A stretch of DNA of 35,103 bases, from positions 1 through 35,103 of the forward strand of contig QCQB01000022.1 in the NCBI GenBank assembly GCA_003212315.1, given 5' to 3'. Below are positions 1 to 9,071 of this stretch, piece by piece; positions within the stretch are counted from its first letter, which is position 1, and every line of letters starts with the position of its first letter. The position numbers and the translations under genes are program-made. A model generated the notes under the pieces. The model was not told the DNA's origin and did not search any database. It saw nothing but the letters and a program-made list of their open reading frames with translations. The stretch comes from SAR116 cluster bacterium AG-447-C21 (GTDB lineage Bacteria; Pseudomonadota; Alphaproteobacteria; Thalassobaculales; Thalassobaculaceae).

Positions 1-588
1 ATCAATCCAAAAGTAGGACTCAATTTTGCGACACTATTGAGATCCGTGTTGAGACAGGACCCTGACATTATCATGGTGGGAGAAATTAGAGATGAAGAAA
101 CTGCGCGACTTGCAACTCAATCAGCCCTAACGGGTCACCTGGTTCTCTCGTCGCTGCATACAAACAATGCATTTGGAGCAATAAACCGTTTACTGGATAT
201 GGGCCTTGAGCCTTTTCTAATTAGTGCGGCCGTTAGGGCTATTATTAGTCAAAGATTAATCAGACGACTTTGTCCAAAATGTAAAAAAAGTGGGTTGGTC
301 ACACCCGCAGAACAGAAACAACTTGGACTTAAAATTGGGACAATTGTAAGTCGTCCTAATGGTTGTATGTCGTGTTATCAAACAGGCTATAAAGGGCGAA
401 TAGTTCTTACGGAATTATTGGAATTGAACGATAATATTCGTGACTATATTAATAATTCAAGAAAGACTAGTTCCGTGGATTGCAGTCTTCTGCCAGAAGA
501 AACGTTGGCAAATGCCGCTCGGGCTCATATCGAGTCTGGTGAAACAAGTATTGAAGAATTTTTAAGCATTATGGGATCACTTGATTGA
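1..588 (+). CDS. gspE: Type II secretion ATPase GspE, 3' part only
   Basis: This is the C-terminal part of the cytoplasmic hexameric ATPase that powers type II secretion. The reading frame is open from base 1, so the ATG at 37 is internal and the gene begins outside the window. Visible features are the Walker B region ([12 protein letters not shown]), the following His-box type segment ([12 protein letters not shown]), and the CPKC...CMSC tetracysteine zinc motif with YKGR that is typical of GspE and less so of other PilT-like ATPases. The stop TGA (586-588) overlaps the TTG start of gspF, so the two are translationally coupled. Being first in a GspE-F-G order supports the T2SS assignment over a type IV pilus PilB. 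Confidence 0.93.
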   Translation: MNPKVGLNFATLLRSVLRQDPDIIMVGEIRDEETARLATQSALTGHLVLSSLHTNNAFGAINRLLDMGLEPFLISAAVRAIISQRLIRRLCPKCKKSGLVTPAEQKQLGLKIGTIVSRPNGCMSCYQTGYKGRIVLTELLELNDNIRDYINNSRKTSSVDCSLLPEETLANAARAHIESGETSIEEFLSIMGSLD

Positions 589-1643
589 ATCGATTTTTAA
601 AACTACAAGGCAGTTTATTCGATAGCCCACGAAAACATTTGTCATTATTTTTAGAACAGATTGCAACACTTCTAGAAGCTGGGCTGCCGATCGATATAGC
701 GTTTCGATCGATGGGCCGCGATAACCATTCCGGTTATTTTCCAGACATGGCTATTGCAACTGCAGCTAGATTGGAAAAAGGCGAGCTACTGTCGGATATT
801 CTCGAGGACGAAGATAAAATATTTAACACGTTTGACATAGCAATCATTCGAACATCAGAGACAAGCGGCGACCTTGTGGCGGGCTTCTCACAACTTTTTA
901 AATACCACAAGAAACGCGAGGCTTTGCGTCAGAAGTTAAGAACAACGTTTACCTACCCAGCAATACTTGCCGTTGCATCCCTTATTACTATAGTTATTTT
1001 ACTAACAGTAGTGATACCTCAGTTCGAGCCCATACTGGTTCAACAAAAGAATGCGCCCCCACTAGTTACTCTTATGATGCTTTCATCTTCCCACTTCCTC
1101 ATGGAATATGGTTGGATCGCTATTTTAGTGATAATGTTTTTGATTTTATACTTTCAAACTCCTGATGGGAAAAAACAGTTTTATAATAGGATTATTAAAG
1201 CACCGCGCGTCGGCTCTATTATCGAGAGTATAGCAGTAGAACAATGGTCGAGAGGAATGGCCTTATTACTAGATCGGGGCATCCCATTGCCAAAAGCATT
1301 AGAGCTGGGGGCTCCACTTTTTAATAATGAAGAAATGCGTAGAGCTGGACAAAGGATTGCTAAGCAGACTGCAGAGGGACGACAACTAACAATCTCAATG
1401 GCAGAATCCGGTCATTTCCCTGATTCAATTATTCAACTGGCCCGAATAGGTGAAGAGACTGGAAATCTCAGCATCATGTTCGAAAAGTCGGCCGATTATC
1501 TAACTACAGAAATTCAGTCAAAATTAGAAGCAGCCATCTCGATACTTGAACCTTTAATAATAATAGTTTTAGGTGGAATAGTTGCTTTGGTTGTTATTGC
1601 TTTGATGACAACAACGATGAGCCTTAACTTGATGGTTACATAA
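585..1643 (+). CDS. gspF: Type II secretion inner-membrane protein GspF
   Basis: This is the polytopic platform protein of the T2SS, which couples the GspE ATPase to pseudopilus assembly. It is 352 residues, about 50 shorter than usual GspF, and starts directly at the first helical domain ([18 protein letters not shown]). An in-frame TGA at 582-584 forbids an upstream start, so TTG 585 is the earliest possible one. Two T2SSF domains are seen (about residues 20-140 and 220-345), each followed by hydrophobic segments (about 125-147, 175-190, 322-345). The 3' part from base 1256 is repeated at 2397-2784. The repeat left this copy intact, so it should be the functional one. Confidence 0.93.
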   Translation: MNRFLKLQGSLFDSPRKHLSLFLEQIATLLEAGLPIDIAFRSMGRDNHSGYFPDMAIATAARLEKGELLSDILEDEDKIFNTFDIAIIRTSETSGDLVAGFSQLFKYHKKREALRQKLRTTFTYPAILAVASLITIVILLTVVIPQFEPILVQQKNAPPLVTLMMLSSSHFLMEYGWIAILVIMFLILYFQTPDGKKQFYNRIIKAPRVGSIIESIAVEQWSRGMALLLDRGIPLPKALELGAPLFNNEEMRRAGQRIAKQTAEGRQLTISMAESGHFPDSIIQLARIGEETGNLSIMFEKSADYLTTEIQSKLEAAISILEPLIIIVLGGIVALVVIALMTTTMSLNLMVT

Positions 1644-2396
1644 CAATGGTTTTGCGACGACTTTTTATCCGTGGGAAGAAAACATCTGAGCCATCAGGTG
1701 ACGCCGGTTTTACACTTTTAGAACTACTCGTAGTTCTTGTTATTATAGGGCTTATCAGCGGGCTTGTCGGTCCACAAGTGATGAAGCTACTCGGAAAAGC
1801 AAAAAGTGATGTGGCCAAGGTACAGATGGACAATATTACGAGTAGCTTAAATCTATTTAGTCTCGATGTTGGAAGGTACCCTAATAATAATGAAGGCCTA
1901 TCTGCCCTAATAAAAAAACCAAATGATATGCCACAATGGTCAGGGCCTTATCTAACCAATGACGCGATACCCAACGATCCGTGGAATAGGCCATATATAT
2001 ATATCCAACCTGGCACGAACGGAAAACCGTATCAATTAAAAAGTCTAGGGGCTGATGGCACAATCGGCGGTCAAGCAGAAGATGCTGATATCAGTAAACC
2101 ATGAAATCTAATGATGGCTTTACCCTCTTAGAAAGTCTTGTAAGTCTAACAATAATATCCAGCTTATTATTGTTACTTCTGCAGAGCTTAAACATAAGTA
2201 TTTTCCAATTAAAAAAAACTGATACGACCGTTTTAGCTGCAAGCCTCAGTAGATCATTACTAAGTGAAATAGGTGTTATACACCCATTACAACGCGGCGA
2301 AATAAGCGGTCGCATTGGAAACATCGCAAATTGGAGTGCTACTATCTCTAAGCGGCCACTTTTTTTTGATGACAGAGCACCAGAACAGGCGGGAGT
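1256..2396 (+). repeat. 1141-bp tandem direct repeat, copy 1
   Basis: This segment runs from within gspF through gspG into gspI, and is followed head-to-tail by a second copy with a constant 1141-base offset. I saw no base difference between the copies when reading line against line. Both joints and the far end share the six bases AATGGC (1256-1261, 2397-2402, 3538-3543), which is what a microhomology-mediated tandem duplication leaves behind. It carries the end of gspF, the first gspG and the start of gspI. Perfect identity means either a very recent event or an assembly artefact. Confidence 0.95.
1646..2104 (+). CDS. gspG: Major pseudopilin GspG, first copy
   Basis: This is the main subunit of the periplasmic T2SS pseudopilus. 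It is 152 residues, normal for GspG. A short basic leader ends in DAG and is followed by FTLLELLVVLVIIG, so prepilin peptidase should cut between Gly and Phe, with the conserved Glu at position +5 of the mature protein. The C-terminal half has the typical GspG sequence (GRYPNNNEGL..., WNRPYIY, SLGADG, DADI), which includes the calcium-binding loop. The start ATG lies two bases after the gspF stop. It is identical to the second copy at 2787-3245 through the tandem duplication, so the cell may carry a double dose of the major pseudopilin. Confidence 0.95.
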   Translation: MVLRRLFIRGKKTSEPSGDAGFTLLELLVVLVIIGLISGLVGPQVMKLLGKAKSDVAKVQMDNITSSLNLFSLDVGRYPNNNEGLSALIKKPNDMPQWSGPYLTNDAIPNDPWNRPYIYIQPGTNGKPYQLKSLGADGTIGGQAEDADISKP

Positions 2397-2784
2397 AATG
2401 GCCTTATTACTAGATCGGGGCATCCCATTGCCAAAAGCATTAGAGCTGGGGGCTCCACTTTTTAATAATGAAGAAATGCGTAGAGCTGGACAAAGGATTG
2501 CTAAGCAGACTGCAGAGGGACGACAACTAACAATCTCAATGGCAGAATCCGGTCATTTCCCTGATTCAATTATTCAACTGGCCCGAATAGGTGAAGAGAC
2601 TGGAAATCTCAGCATCATGTTCGAAAAGTCGGCCGATTATCTAACTACAGAAATTCAGTCAAAATTAGAAGCAGCCATCTCGATACTTGAACCTTTAATA
2701 ATAATAGTTTTAGGTGGAATAGTTGCTTTGGTTGTTATTGCTTTGATGACAACAACGATGAGCCTTAACTTGATGGTTACATAA
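2101..2784 (+). pseudogene. GspI'-GspF' chimera formed at duplication joint
   Basis: This is an open reading frame of 227 codons made by the tandem duplication. Residues 1-100 equal the first 100 residues of the minor pseudopilin GspI (prepilin leader and GFTLLESLVSLTIISS helix included). Residues 100-227 equal GspF residues 225-352, the second cytoplasmic domain and last membrane helix. The two parts join in frame at the ATG 2398-2400 by chance. The product lacks the GspI C-terminus and the GspF N-terminus, so it is unlikely to work as either. It could be made, cleaved by prepilin peptidase, and interfere with the pseudopilus tip, but this is speculation. It disappears if the duplication is an assembly error. 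Confidence 0.8.
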
Positions 2785-3537
2785 CAATGGTTTTGCGACG
2801 ACTTTTTATCCGTGGGAAGAAAACATCTGAGCCATCAGGTGACGCCGGTTTTACACTTTTAGAACTACTCGTAGTTCTTGTTATTATAGGGCTTATCAGC
2901 GGGCTTGTCGGTCCACAAGTGATGAAGCTACTCGGAAAAGCAAAAAGTGATGTGGCCAAGGTACAGATGGACAATATTACGAGTAGCTTAAATCTATTTA
3001 GTCTCGATGTTGGAAGGTACCCTAATAATAATGAAGGCCTATCTGCCCTAATAAAAAAACCAAATGATATGCCACAATGGTCAGGGCCTTATCTAACCAA
3101 TGACGCGATACCCAACGATCCGTGGAATAGGCCATATATATATATCCAACCTGGCACGAACGGAAAACCGTATCAATTAAAAAGTCTAGGGGCTGATGGC
3201 ACAATCGGCGGTCAAGCAGAAGATGCTGATATCAGTAAACCATGAAATCTAATGATGGCTTTACCCTCTTAGAAAGTCTTGTAAGTCTAACAATAATATC
3301 CAGCTTATTATTGTTACTTCTGCAGAGCTTAAACATAAGTATTTTCCAATTAAAAAAAACTGATACGACCGTTTTAGCTGCAAGCCTCAGTAGATCATTA
3401 CTAAGTGAAATAGGTGTTATACACCCATTACAACGCGGCGAAATAAGCGGTCGCATTGGAAACATCGCAAATTGGAGTGCTACTATCTCTAAGCGGCCAC
3501 TTTTTTTTGATGACAGAGCACCAGAACAGGCGGGAGT
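2397..3537 (+). repeat. 1141-bp tandem direct repeat, copy 2
   Basis: This is the second copy of the 1256-2396 unit, starting at AATGGC 2397 and ending just before the third AATGGC at 3538-3543. It carries the 3' end of gspF (in the chimera), the second gspG and the first 99 codons of the intact gspI. After 3543 the sequence diverges from copy 1 and continues as normal gspI. Confidence 0.95.
2787..3245 (+). CDS. gspG: Major pseudopilin GspG, second copy
   Basis: This has the same 152-residue product as the gene at 1646-2104: leader DAG|FTLLELLVV with Glu at +5, the pseudopilin helix, and the calcium-loop C-terminus with GADG and DADI. It starts two bases after the stop of the chimera, and its own stop overlaps the gspI start. 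This copy sits in the ancestral order next to an intact gspI. If only one gspG is real, the ancestral locus was gspF (585) followed directly by gspG-gspI-gspJ. Confidence 0.92.
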   Translation: MVLRRLFIRGKKTSEPSGDAGFTLLELLVVLVIIGLISGLVGPQVMKLLGKAKSDVAKVQMDNITSSLNLFSLDVGRYPNNNEGLSALIKKPNDMPQWSGPYLTNDAIPNDPWNRPYIYIQPGTNGKPYQLKSLGADGTIGGQAEDADISKP

Positions 3538-3631
3538 AATGGCTTATGATGTTGCCCTCGAAATCACAATTCAAAACAGTCAATACAAGTTTTATACTGT
3601 TAAGAATACTATTAACGGTAACCTACGATGA
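3242..3631 (+). CDS. gspI: Minor pseudopilin GspI
   Basis: This is a pseudopilus tip subunit of the T2SS, which forms a complex with GspJ and GspK. It is 129 residues, the usual size. It has a very short leader MKSNDG followed by FTLLESLVSLTIISSLLLLLLQS, so cleavage is expected after Gly 6 with Glu at +5. The ATG overlaps the gspG stop by four bases (ATGA), and the stop overlaps gspJ in the same way. The order G-I-J-K with no gene between G and I means that gspH is missing here. The first 99 codons are also present at 2101-2397 in the chimera. Confidence 0.88.
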   Translation: MKSNDGFTLLESLVSLTIISSLLLLLLQSLNISIFQLKKTDTTVLAASLSRSLLSEIGVIHPLQRGEISGRIGNIANWSATISKRPLFFDDRAPEQAGVMAYDVALEITIQNSQYKFYTVKNTINGNLR

Positions 3632-4173
3632 AAGACAACCTTCAAGACGGGTTTACTTTAGTAGAATTACTAATATCACTCAGTATCCTGTCATTATTTT
3701 CTATTTTGGTAATAAATGGAATTAATACAGGGGTAGTCGGCTCCAATAAAATCTCAGAAAAAATGGAGAGTATCGAAACAGTCCAGAGTTTGGACCGCTT
3801 GTTTCGAAGAACAATTAGCGCATTGATCCCCATAGAAATCTCTGATGATGATGACTCAAAGATTTATTTTTCCGGAGAGAAGGATGGGATTACATTTATG
3901 GCACAAGGTGAAAATGGTCCTCAGAGATATGCTATCCTATCAGATAAAGAGAATATGATAAGCTTTTCGCGCGGTGTGTTGCAGAAAACTCTTAACACCT
4001 ATCAAATAGGGCCCCATCATTTTAGTTATTTCGGAACACTTGCAGGGGAACACAAGGCTCGCTGGCATCGAAAATGGAAAGACCAGACAAATACGCCAAA
4101 ATTAGTCAGGCTTACTATTAATAACTTTTTTCCCATCACAGTTAAGCCTCCAAGGCATATTGAGGCACGATGA
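3628..4173 (+). CDS. gspJ: Minor pseudopilin GspJ
   Basis: This is the third minor pseudopilin, which docks with GspI and GspK at the pseudopilus tip. It is 181 residues. The leader is MKDNLQDG and is followed by FTLVELLISLSILSLFSILVI, giving a Gly|Phe cleavage site and Glu at +5. The rest is a soluble periplasmic beta-rich domain, as in GspJ. The start overlaps gspI by four bases, and the stop overlaps gspK by four bases, consistent with translational coupling. The assignment rests on leader type, size and position before GspK. Confidence 0.88.
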   Translation: MKDNLQDGFTLVELLISLSILSLFSILVINGINTGVVGSNKISEKMESIETVQSLDRLFRRTISALIPIEISDDDDSKIYFSGEKDGITFMAQGENGPQRYAILSDKENMISFSRGVLQKTLNTYQIGPHHFSYFGTLAGEHKARWHRKWKDQTNTPKLVRLTINNFFPITVKPPRHIEAR

Positions 4174-4889
4174 GCTCTCACAAAGATGCAGGTATTGCAA
4201 TGCTACTGACACTTTTTGCTCTAGCGGTAATTTCTACACTGGCGCTGATCATTATAAAAAAGGGCCACAACGCGTTTGAACAAAATAGAATGATAATAAA
4301 AAGGGCTCAAAGCCTGGCAATTGCCGACGGTGCAATAAAAGCAACTTACCCTCTGCTACTTGATGAAAATAGAGACCACATTCTTAAAGTTAACGGGGGC
4401 AGGCTTCGACACAGCATTGGAGGTACAAATATATTTGTTGAGATTTATGATGCCTGCGGAAAATGGGACCTGAACAGCGGCCACATCGATATACTTAATG
4501 CATTGCTTCTGAAATTACTCCCTACGGGATCAAAGACCTTTGTGCGAGAACTGCTAAAAGTTAGAGAAACCAATGCCGGGTTCAAGCACATCAACCAGGT
4601 ATTAGCCTTACCTAGCTCAAAGGGTCTAGATTTATCACAGTTCATAAAAGAAATAACAGTCTACTGCCGAAGACCGCAAGTAGATCCTACAAGCAGCTCT
4701 GATTTAATGAGAAAGGTATTGCACCCTCTCCCGAGCTTTTTGAGCAGACCCGGACCGGGGAATACCTTTGAGATCAAAGCAACAAGTCGGTTGGGGCCAG
4801 GATCAAGAATTAGCGTTAAGGCCTTCCTGAATATTACTAACGATCCTATGAACCCTATAGAAACCCTAAGTTGGCAATCTAACTACTAA
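4170..4889 (+). CDS. gspK: Minor pseudopilin GspK
   Basis: GspK is the large tip pseudopilin that caps the GspI-GspJ complex. It starts with a DAG|IAMLLTLFALAVISTLAL leader and helix in which the usual Glu at +5 is Leu, a known hallmark of GspK. The following region (QNRMIIKRAQSLAIADGAIKA) matches the start of the GspK periplasmic domain. At 239 residues it is shorter than the roughly 300 usual for the family. It is followed by a 60-base gap, the largest within the T2SS operon. Confidence 0.87.
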   Translation: MSSHKDAGIAMLLTLFALAVISTLALIIIKKGHNAFEQNRMIIKRAQSLAIADGAIKATYPLLLDENRDHILKVNGGRLRHSIGGTNIFVEIYDACGKWDLNSGHIDILNALLLKLLPTGSKTFVRELLKVRETNAGFKHINQVLALPSSKGLDLSQFIKEITVYCRRPQVDPTSSSDLMRKVLHPLPSFLSRPGPGNTFEIKATSRLGPGSRISVKAFLNITNDPMNPIETLSWQSNY

Positions 4890-4952
4890 ACTGGATTTAT
4901 ACTACAAAAGTGAGCTATACCTTGGAGTATTATTTTTAAATAAAGGTTCTTG

Positions 4953-5969
4953 GTGACGGTGCAAAAACTGAATTATTTTATGACCTCATGGTCAAAGGGC
5001 ATTGCAAAAGGTATTCCCTATCAATTGAAATCACTGATAGGGATTGGACTATACTACACCGCGATTGAGCTCAGGGGAGATGATTTTCTAATATCTCAAT
5101 TTCATGAAGGTAACTTTATTAAATCGAGAACAGTTACACCCGAAGATGCAATTGAGATTGCGGCAAATTACCGGGGTGAACAAGTAATCGTTATTCCAGA
5201 CGAGGATAGTATAACATTTAATTTGACGTTGCCAAAAACCGCCCTTCGATCGCTCGAGCAACTAATAGAATCAGAGATCCAAACACAGACCCCTTTTGAT
5301 GCGTCAGAGGTAAATCTAAGTTATGAAATTACATCCACCGATAACGGTGAAGTATCGATCGGAGCGCAAATAGTTCCAAAACTTAAATTAAATGAAATCA
5401 TGGATAAAGCTAAAACGTTTGGCCTATCGCCTATAATAGCAATTGTTAATAAGACGAGAATGTCTGAAGCCGAGAATATAAATTTTTTTCAAAAAACGGA
5501 ACTCCATAAAAGGTCAGGGAGCCTCTCAAAGGTTTTGGGTGTAGCCCTATTAATATTGATAGCAGCAGCGATAGGCTCACCATTTATACAAAGACATATC
5601 AGCATTGAAAAAGCAGAACTCCTTAATCAAAGCCTAAAAACTCAAATCAAAAACATACAACTAAACCAGAGAGAGTTAGCGCATCTTAAGAAGGAGGCGC
5701 AGACAATAAGAAAGTTTGCCCAAGAGACGCATAAGATAATCGAGTTATTGGACACTGTCAGTAAAGCAGTGCCAGACTCAGCGTGGTTAAGTCGTTACTC
5801 CGCGACCAATAATACTATTACGCTCCACGGATTTGCCAAAGATGCTTCAGAGGTTCTTACTGAATTAGCAAAAATTAAAACTTTATCTACCGCCACTTTA
5901 CAATCACCCATAATAAAAGACCTTTCAAAAAACCTTGAGCGGTTTCATATCAGGGCAAAAATATTATGA
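4953..5969 (+). CDS. gspL: Type II secretion assembly protein GspL
   Basis: This is the bitopic inner-membrane protein that recruits GspE and pairs with GspM. The N-terminal half (about residues 25-170) has the actin-like PilM/GspL cytoplasmic fold pattern (IGLYYTAIELRGDDFLISQF). One membrane helix follows near 190-210 (VLGVALLILIAAAIGSPF), then a coiled coil (about 215-260) and a PilN-like periplasmic domain with the VSKAVPDSAWLS motif. Possible starts are TTG 4950, GTG 4953, GTG 4959 and ATG 4980. I prefer GTG 4953, which sits about six bases after an AAAGG ribosome-binding site at 4942-4946. The stop overlaps gspM. Confidence 0.85.
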   Translation: MTVQKLNYFMTSWSKGIAKGIPYQLKSLIGIGLYYTAIELRGDDFLISQFHEGNFIKSRTVTPEDAIEIAANYRGEQVIVIPDEDSITFNLTLPKTALRSLEQLIESEIQTQTPFDASEVNLSYEITSTDNGEVSIGAQIVPKLKLNEIMDKAKTFGLSPIIAIVNKTRMSEAENINFFQKTELHKRSGSLSKVLGVALLILIAAAIGSPFIQRHISIEKAELLNQSLKTQIKNIQLNQRELAHLKKEAQTIRKFAQETHKIIELLDTVSKAVPDSAWLSRYSATNNTITLHGFAKDASEVLTELAKIKTLSTATLQSPIIKDLSKNLERFHIRAKIL

Positions 5970-6529
5970 TACCAGAAAGGCAGCACATTAAACCCATGAA
6001 CCCTTTTACTGCATGGGGGTTATTGGGCTTGGTGCTGTTTGTAATCTGGCTCGGCGGTTACCAGACCGTCGTGCAATACGCTAGCCAACAAAAAGATTAC
6101 TTGTCCCAGGCTCAAATTCTAGTTCAAAAACAACAAAGTCTCATTGCTAGAGCTAGTTTAATAAAAGAAGTATTGGCTCAAGCGAAACTGGAAAAGCAGA
6201 AAATACAATCCCTGATAGACCTAAAAAAGGGAAACCCTATACCTGTGTTTCAATCGCTAATCAGAAAATTAGCAAAAGATAACGGAATACAACTAACAAA
6301 AATCCAAATCCCTAAAATCAGCAAAGAAAGTCACCTGCAGATGCTTTCTATTAAGGTAGAAGGTATTGCATCGATTGAAAACGTGAGAGATTTTTTGAAA
6401 AAAACGGCTCTTCTGAACCCCTTAATTCGAATAGATAGCTTAGACTTAATTTCATCTGGTCGTGATACTAATAACACGCGACTTATTATTTCGCTTGAGG
6501 CGTCGGCATTAACGGATCATCAAAGATGA
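5966..6529 (+). CDS. gspM: Type II secretion protein GspM (PilO-like)
   Basis: This is the partner of GspL in the inner-membrane platform. It is 187 residues: a short cytoplasmic tail, one membrane helix (about residues 15-33, GLLGLVLFVIWLGGYQTVV), a heptad-like coiled coil rich in Gln and Lys (about 38-75), and a periplasmic ferredoxin-like PilO/GspM domain (about 80-185). Its start overlaps gspL by four bases and its stop overlaps the next gene. Sequence alone gives little; size, topology and position between gspL and the GspC-like gene decide the name. Confidence 0.82.
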   Translation: MIPERQHIKPMNPFTAWGLLGLVLFVIWLGGYQTVVQYASQQKDYLSQAQILVQKQQSLIARASLIKEVLAQAKLEKQKIQSLIDLKKGNPIPVFQSLIRKLAKDNGIQLTKIQIPKISKESHLQMLSIKVEGIASIENVRDFLKKTALLNPLIRIDSLDLISSGRDTNNTRLIISLEASALTDHQR

Positions 6530-7044
6530 GGCGGCGGCAGTATTTTTTATCAATAATTTTTGTCTGTCTTACTATAATCATCATATTGCCTTGGTGGAAA
6601 GGCGCCCCCCCTAAGGTGACTTCCACTAAAGATAAAAAAGCCAGGGTATCCCAATTAGTATTTCAATTACCTGAATACGAAGAAAACGGTTTTGAAGCGA
6701 TAATTCAACGTCCTTTATTCAATCCCAAACGAAGGCCTTCTGAGAAAACCCCGACGTTACCGGCCAGAGAAATAAATCGCTCGGCCCTTTTAAAACTTAA
6801 AATAAAGGGTATTGTTGCCAGCGGAAGAAAAAAGATGATCCTTGTGGAAAAAAATAACAAAACACTAGAGCTTTATTTAGGAGCTAAATTAGATGGTTGG
6901 GTTTTAAAAGACGTCGAGAGCGATTCGGTAATATTTTCCGATGGGAAAATAGAAATAGACCTTCTTAAAATAAATCAAAATGGTAAAAAGCAGGCAACAT
7001 CGAGAAACACAAGATGGTTACCAAAAGCTAGGCGAAGCAAATGA
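6526..7044 (+). CDS. GspC-like T2SS protein with HR domain, no PDZ
   Basis: This is a predicted bitopic periplasmic protein that links the inner-membrane platform to the secretin. It is 172 residues, with one membrane helix at about 8-24, then the motif IIQRPLFNPKRRP and a small beta-rich domain (LKLKIKGIVASGRKKMILVE ... LGAKLDGWVLKDV) that matches the homology region of GspC. It ends soon after that domain, so the PDZ or coiled-coil tail of classical GspC is absent. Databases often name such short proteins T2SS protein N, hence no symbol is given. It overlaps both neighbours by four bases, and lies immediately before the secretin, its expected partner. Confidence 0.75.
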   Translation: MRRRQYFLSIIFVCLTIIIILPWWKGAPPKVTSTKDKKARVSQLVFQLPEYEENGFEAIIQRPLFNPKRRPSEKTPTLPAREINRSALLKLKIKGIVASGRKKMILVEKNNKTLELYLGAKLDGWVLKDVESDSVIFSDGKIEIDLLKINQNGKKQATSRNTRWLPKARRSK

Positions 7045-9071
7045 TTTCAAGAAAAGTAATAATCGGCGGAATTATAGTTCTAGCGCTTACTTCATGTAAA
7101 ACACTGCCAGAATATCAGAAGTCGAATCCCGACCGAACTGCTTTAATTACCTCTTCTAAAACTCCTTCGGTTCCAAAGGGGGATTCAACGAGACTGAACG
7201 AGCAGGTTGCTTCTAAAGGGAGTTCACAAACCACGTCTTTGAATAAGATATATACTCCGATTTTAAAAAACGTGCCTTCTCCATCAAAAGAAAAATTGCA
7301 GAAGTATGAAGTGGCGGGAGATTTATCTGTAGAGTTAACCAAGGTTGATATTAAACAAGCGATCAAAATAATCCTTGGGGATATACTGAAACTCAATTAC
7401 GTGCTTCATCCAAATGTTCGAGGTTTAGTTACTTTAAGGACAGTCCGACCAATAACAAAAACGCAGATGCTGGGGCTCCTAGATGCCGTACTGGAAGCAC
7501 ATGGTCTCATGGCAGTTCATGGAGATGGAATAGTTCAAATCATTCCCTCCTCAAGTAAAAAAGATGCGAAAGTTACACACTTGCTTAAACAAACCAAAGA
7601 TGGGTTTGGAGTTGAGGTTATCCCGTTAACAAATATTCCAACAGGGAAAATGCTGACCCTACTTTCACCAGTAGTGGAGAAAGATGATGTTATTGACTTA
7701 CCCGGCATAAATAATCTTTTGCTTATATCAGGAATTAAAAAGCAAAGGATAACTATAAAGAAATTGATTGAATTGCTCGATGTAGATGCAATGGCATCAC
7801 AATATGTGGCGATAGTAAGTCTTCGAAACACAAGACCAGAGGTAATGATTTCTGAGCTCGAACAAATCCTAAGTCCAAGAGGGAATGGCCTTGTGCGATT
7901 TACACCCATCAAACGACTTAATGCTCTAATGGCGATCACACCAAATCAAAAACTCATAGAAACTGTCAATCTTTGGATCGCGAGATTGGATAAAACAAAA
8001 GACGCGGATGAGAGACGGCTCTTTGTCTATTTTGTAAAACACAGCGATGCCACTGCTTTAACTGAGACGCTTAAGGGAGTTTTCGCGTCTTCGGTACGGC
8101 ATCGCAGAGGAATTTTACAAGACAATGATGTTAAAAATAAAGATACTAAAAGCGCGCTTTCCCAAACAACATTACATCCAAACTTCAATTCGGATCACGC
8201 GAGTAATTCTATTTTGATTTGGGCAACCGGGCGCGAATATGAATTAATATCTGAAGTATTAAACAAAGTGGATATCTCTCCGCTTCAAGTCTTGATAGAA
8301 GGGACTGTATTAGAAGTTACACTGCAGGATAATTTGAGGTATGGATTAAAATATTTAATTGAGTCGGGCAACTTTCGATCATTATTTACCCAAAGTAATG
8401 CTGCTATTGCTTCTAGTATACTACCCGGGTTTGGCGTTACATTTGGGGGACAAAACACCACAAAACTAGTGATCGATGCACTGTCTGAGATAACGGACGT
8501 ACGCGTCGTATCTTCACCTCAACTTTTAGTTATGGATGGCGGCACAGCCCGTCTTCATGTTGGCGACCAAGTGCCTATTATCACTAGAACCTCCTCCTCC
8601 ACTGCTACTGACGACAATAGAATTACTAATGAGATCGAGTATCGAGACACTGGCGTTACCCTTGATATAACACCAAAAGTCAAATCTAGCGGAACGGTGA
8701 CTTTAAATATATCCCAAACAGTCAGTGATGTGGTCAGAACAAGCAGTTCGGAAATTAATTCCCCTACAATCCAACAAAGACAAGTAACAAGTACAGCAAG
8801 CCTCCAGAGCGGCACCACTGCTTTACTGGCTGGATTAATCCGAGAAGTAGCAACGGACATAAAATCCGGTATTCCATTACTGCATAAATTACCCGTATTA
8901 GGGCATTTTTTTGGAACTACTGGAGGACAAAAACAACGTACCGAACTCGTGGTTCTGATTTCGCCAAAAGTCATAAAAAGTAGAGACGAATCAGAAAAAA
9001 TCACTGAAGATATCCTGCAAAAATATAAGGGATTATTGGCCACTAACCCCGCACTAAAAGCCAATGAATAA
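7041..9071 (+). CDS. gspD: Type II secretion secretin GspD
   Basis: This is the outer-membrane secretin channel. It is 676 residues with a lipoprotein signal ending LALTSC (Cys 19), so it is probably lipid-anchored. A Ser/Thr/Lys-rich linker (20-90) is followed by the N0 domain (about 93-165, ending GDGIVQIIPS), further N domains (about 190-250, 255-320, 330-460), and the secretin core with VPIITRTSSS, DTGVTLDITPKV, GTTALLAGLIRE, PVLGHFFG and ELVVLISPKVI. The full set of secretin motifs is present. It overlaps the GspC-like gene by four bases and the following gene by eight. No separate pilotin was recognised; the lipobox may make one unnecessary. Confidence 0.95.
   Translation: MISRKVIIGGIIVLALTSCKTLPEYQKSNPDRTALITSSKTPSVPKGDSTRLNEQVASKGSSQTTSLNKIYTPILKNVPSPSKEKLQKYEVAGDLSVELTKVDIKQAIKIILGDILKLNYVLHPNVRGLVTLRTVRPITKTQMLGLLDAVLEAHGLMAVHGDGIVQIIPSSSKKDAKVTHLLKQTKDGFGVEVIPLTNIPTGKMLTLLSPVVEKDDVIDLPGINNLLLISGIKKQRITIKKLIELLDVDAMASQYVAIVSLRNTRPEVMISELEQILSPRGNGLVRFTPIKRLNALMAITPNQKLIETVNLWIARLDKTKDADERRLFVYFVKHSDATALTETLKGVFASSVRHRRGILQDNDVKNKDTKSALSQTTLHPNFNSDHASNSILIWATGREYELISEVLNKVDISPLQVLIEGTVLEVTLQDNLRYGLKYLIESGNFRSLFTQSNAAIASSILPGFGVTFGGQNTTKLVIDALSEITDVRVVSSPQLLVMDGGTARLHVGDQVPIITRTSSSTATDDNRITNEIEYRDTGVTLDITPKVKSSGTVTLNISQTVSDVVRTSSSEINSPTIQQRQVTSTASLQSGTTALLAGLIREVATDIKSGIPLLHKLPVLGHFFGTTGGQKQRTELVVLISPKVIKSRDESEKITEDILQKYKGLLATNPALKANE

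Noticed and set aside
37-588. gspE beginning at the ATG at 37
   Set aside because: The frame is open from base 1 and residues before it ([13 protein letters not shown]) match GspE, so the ATG is internal and the gene is cut by the window edge.
1256-3543. Insertion sequence or transposon causing the repeat
   Set aside because: The unit holds only gsp genes, with no transposase or inverted ends; microhomology explains it.
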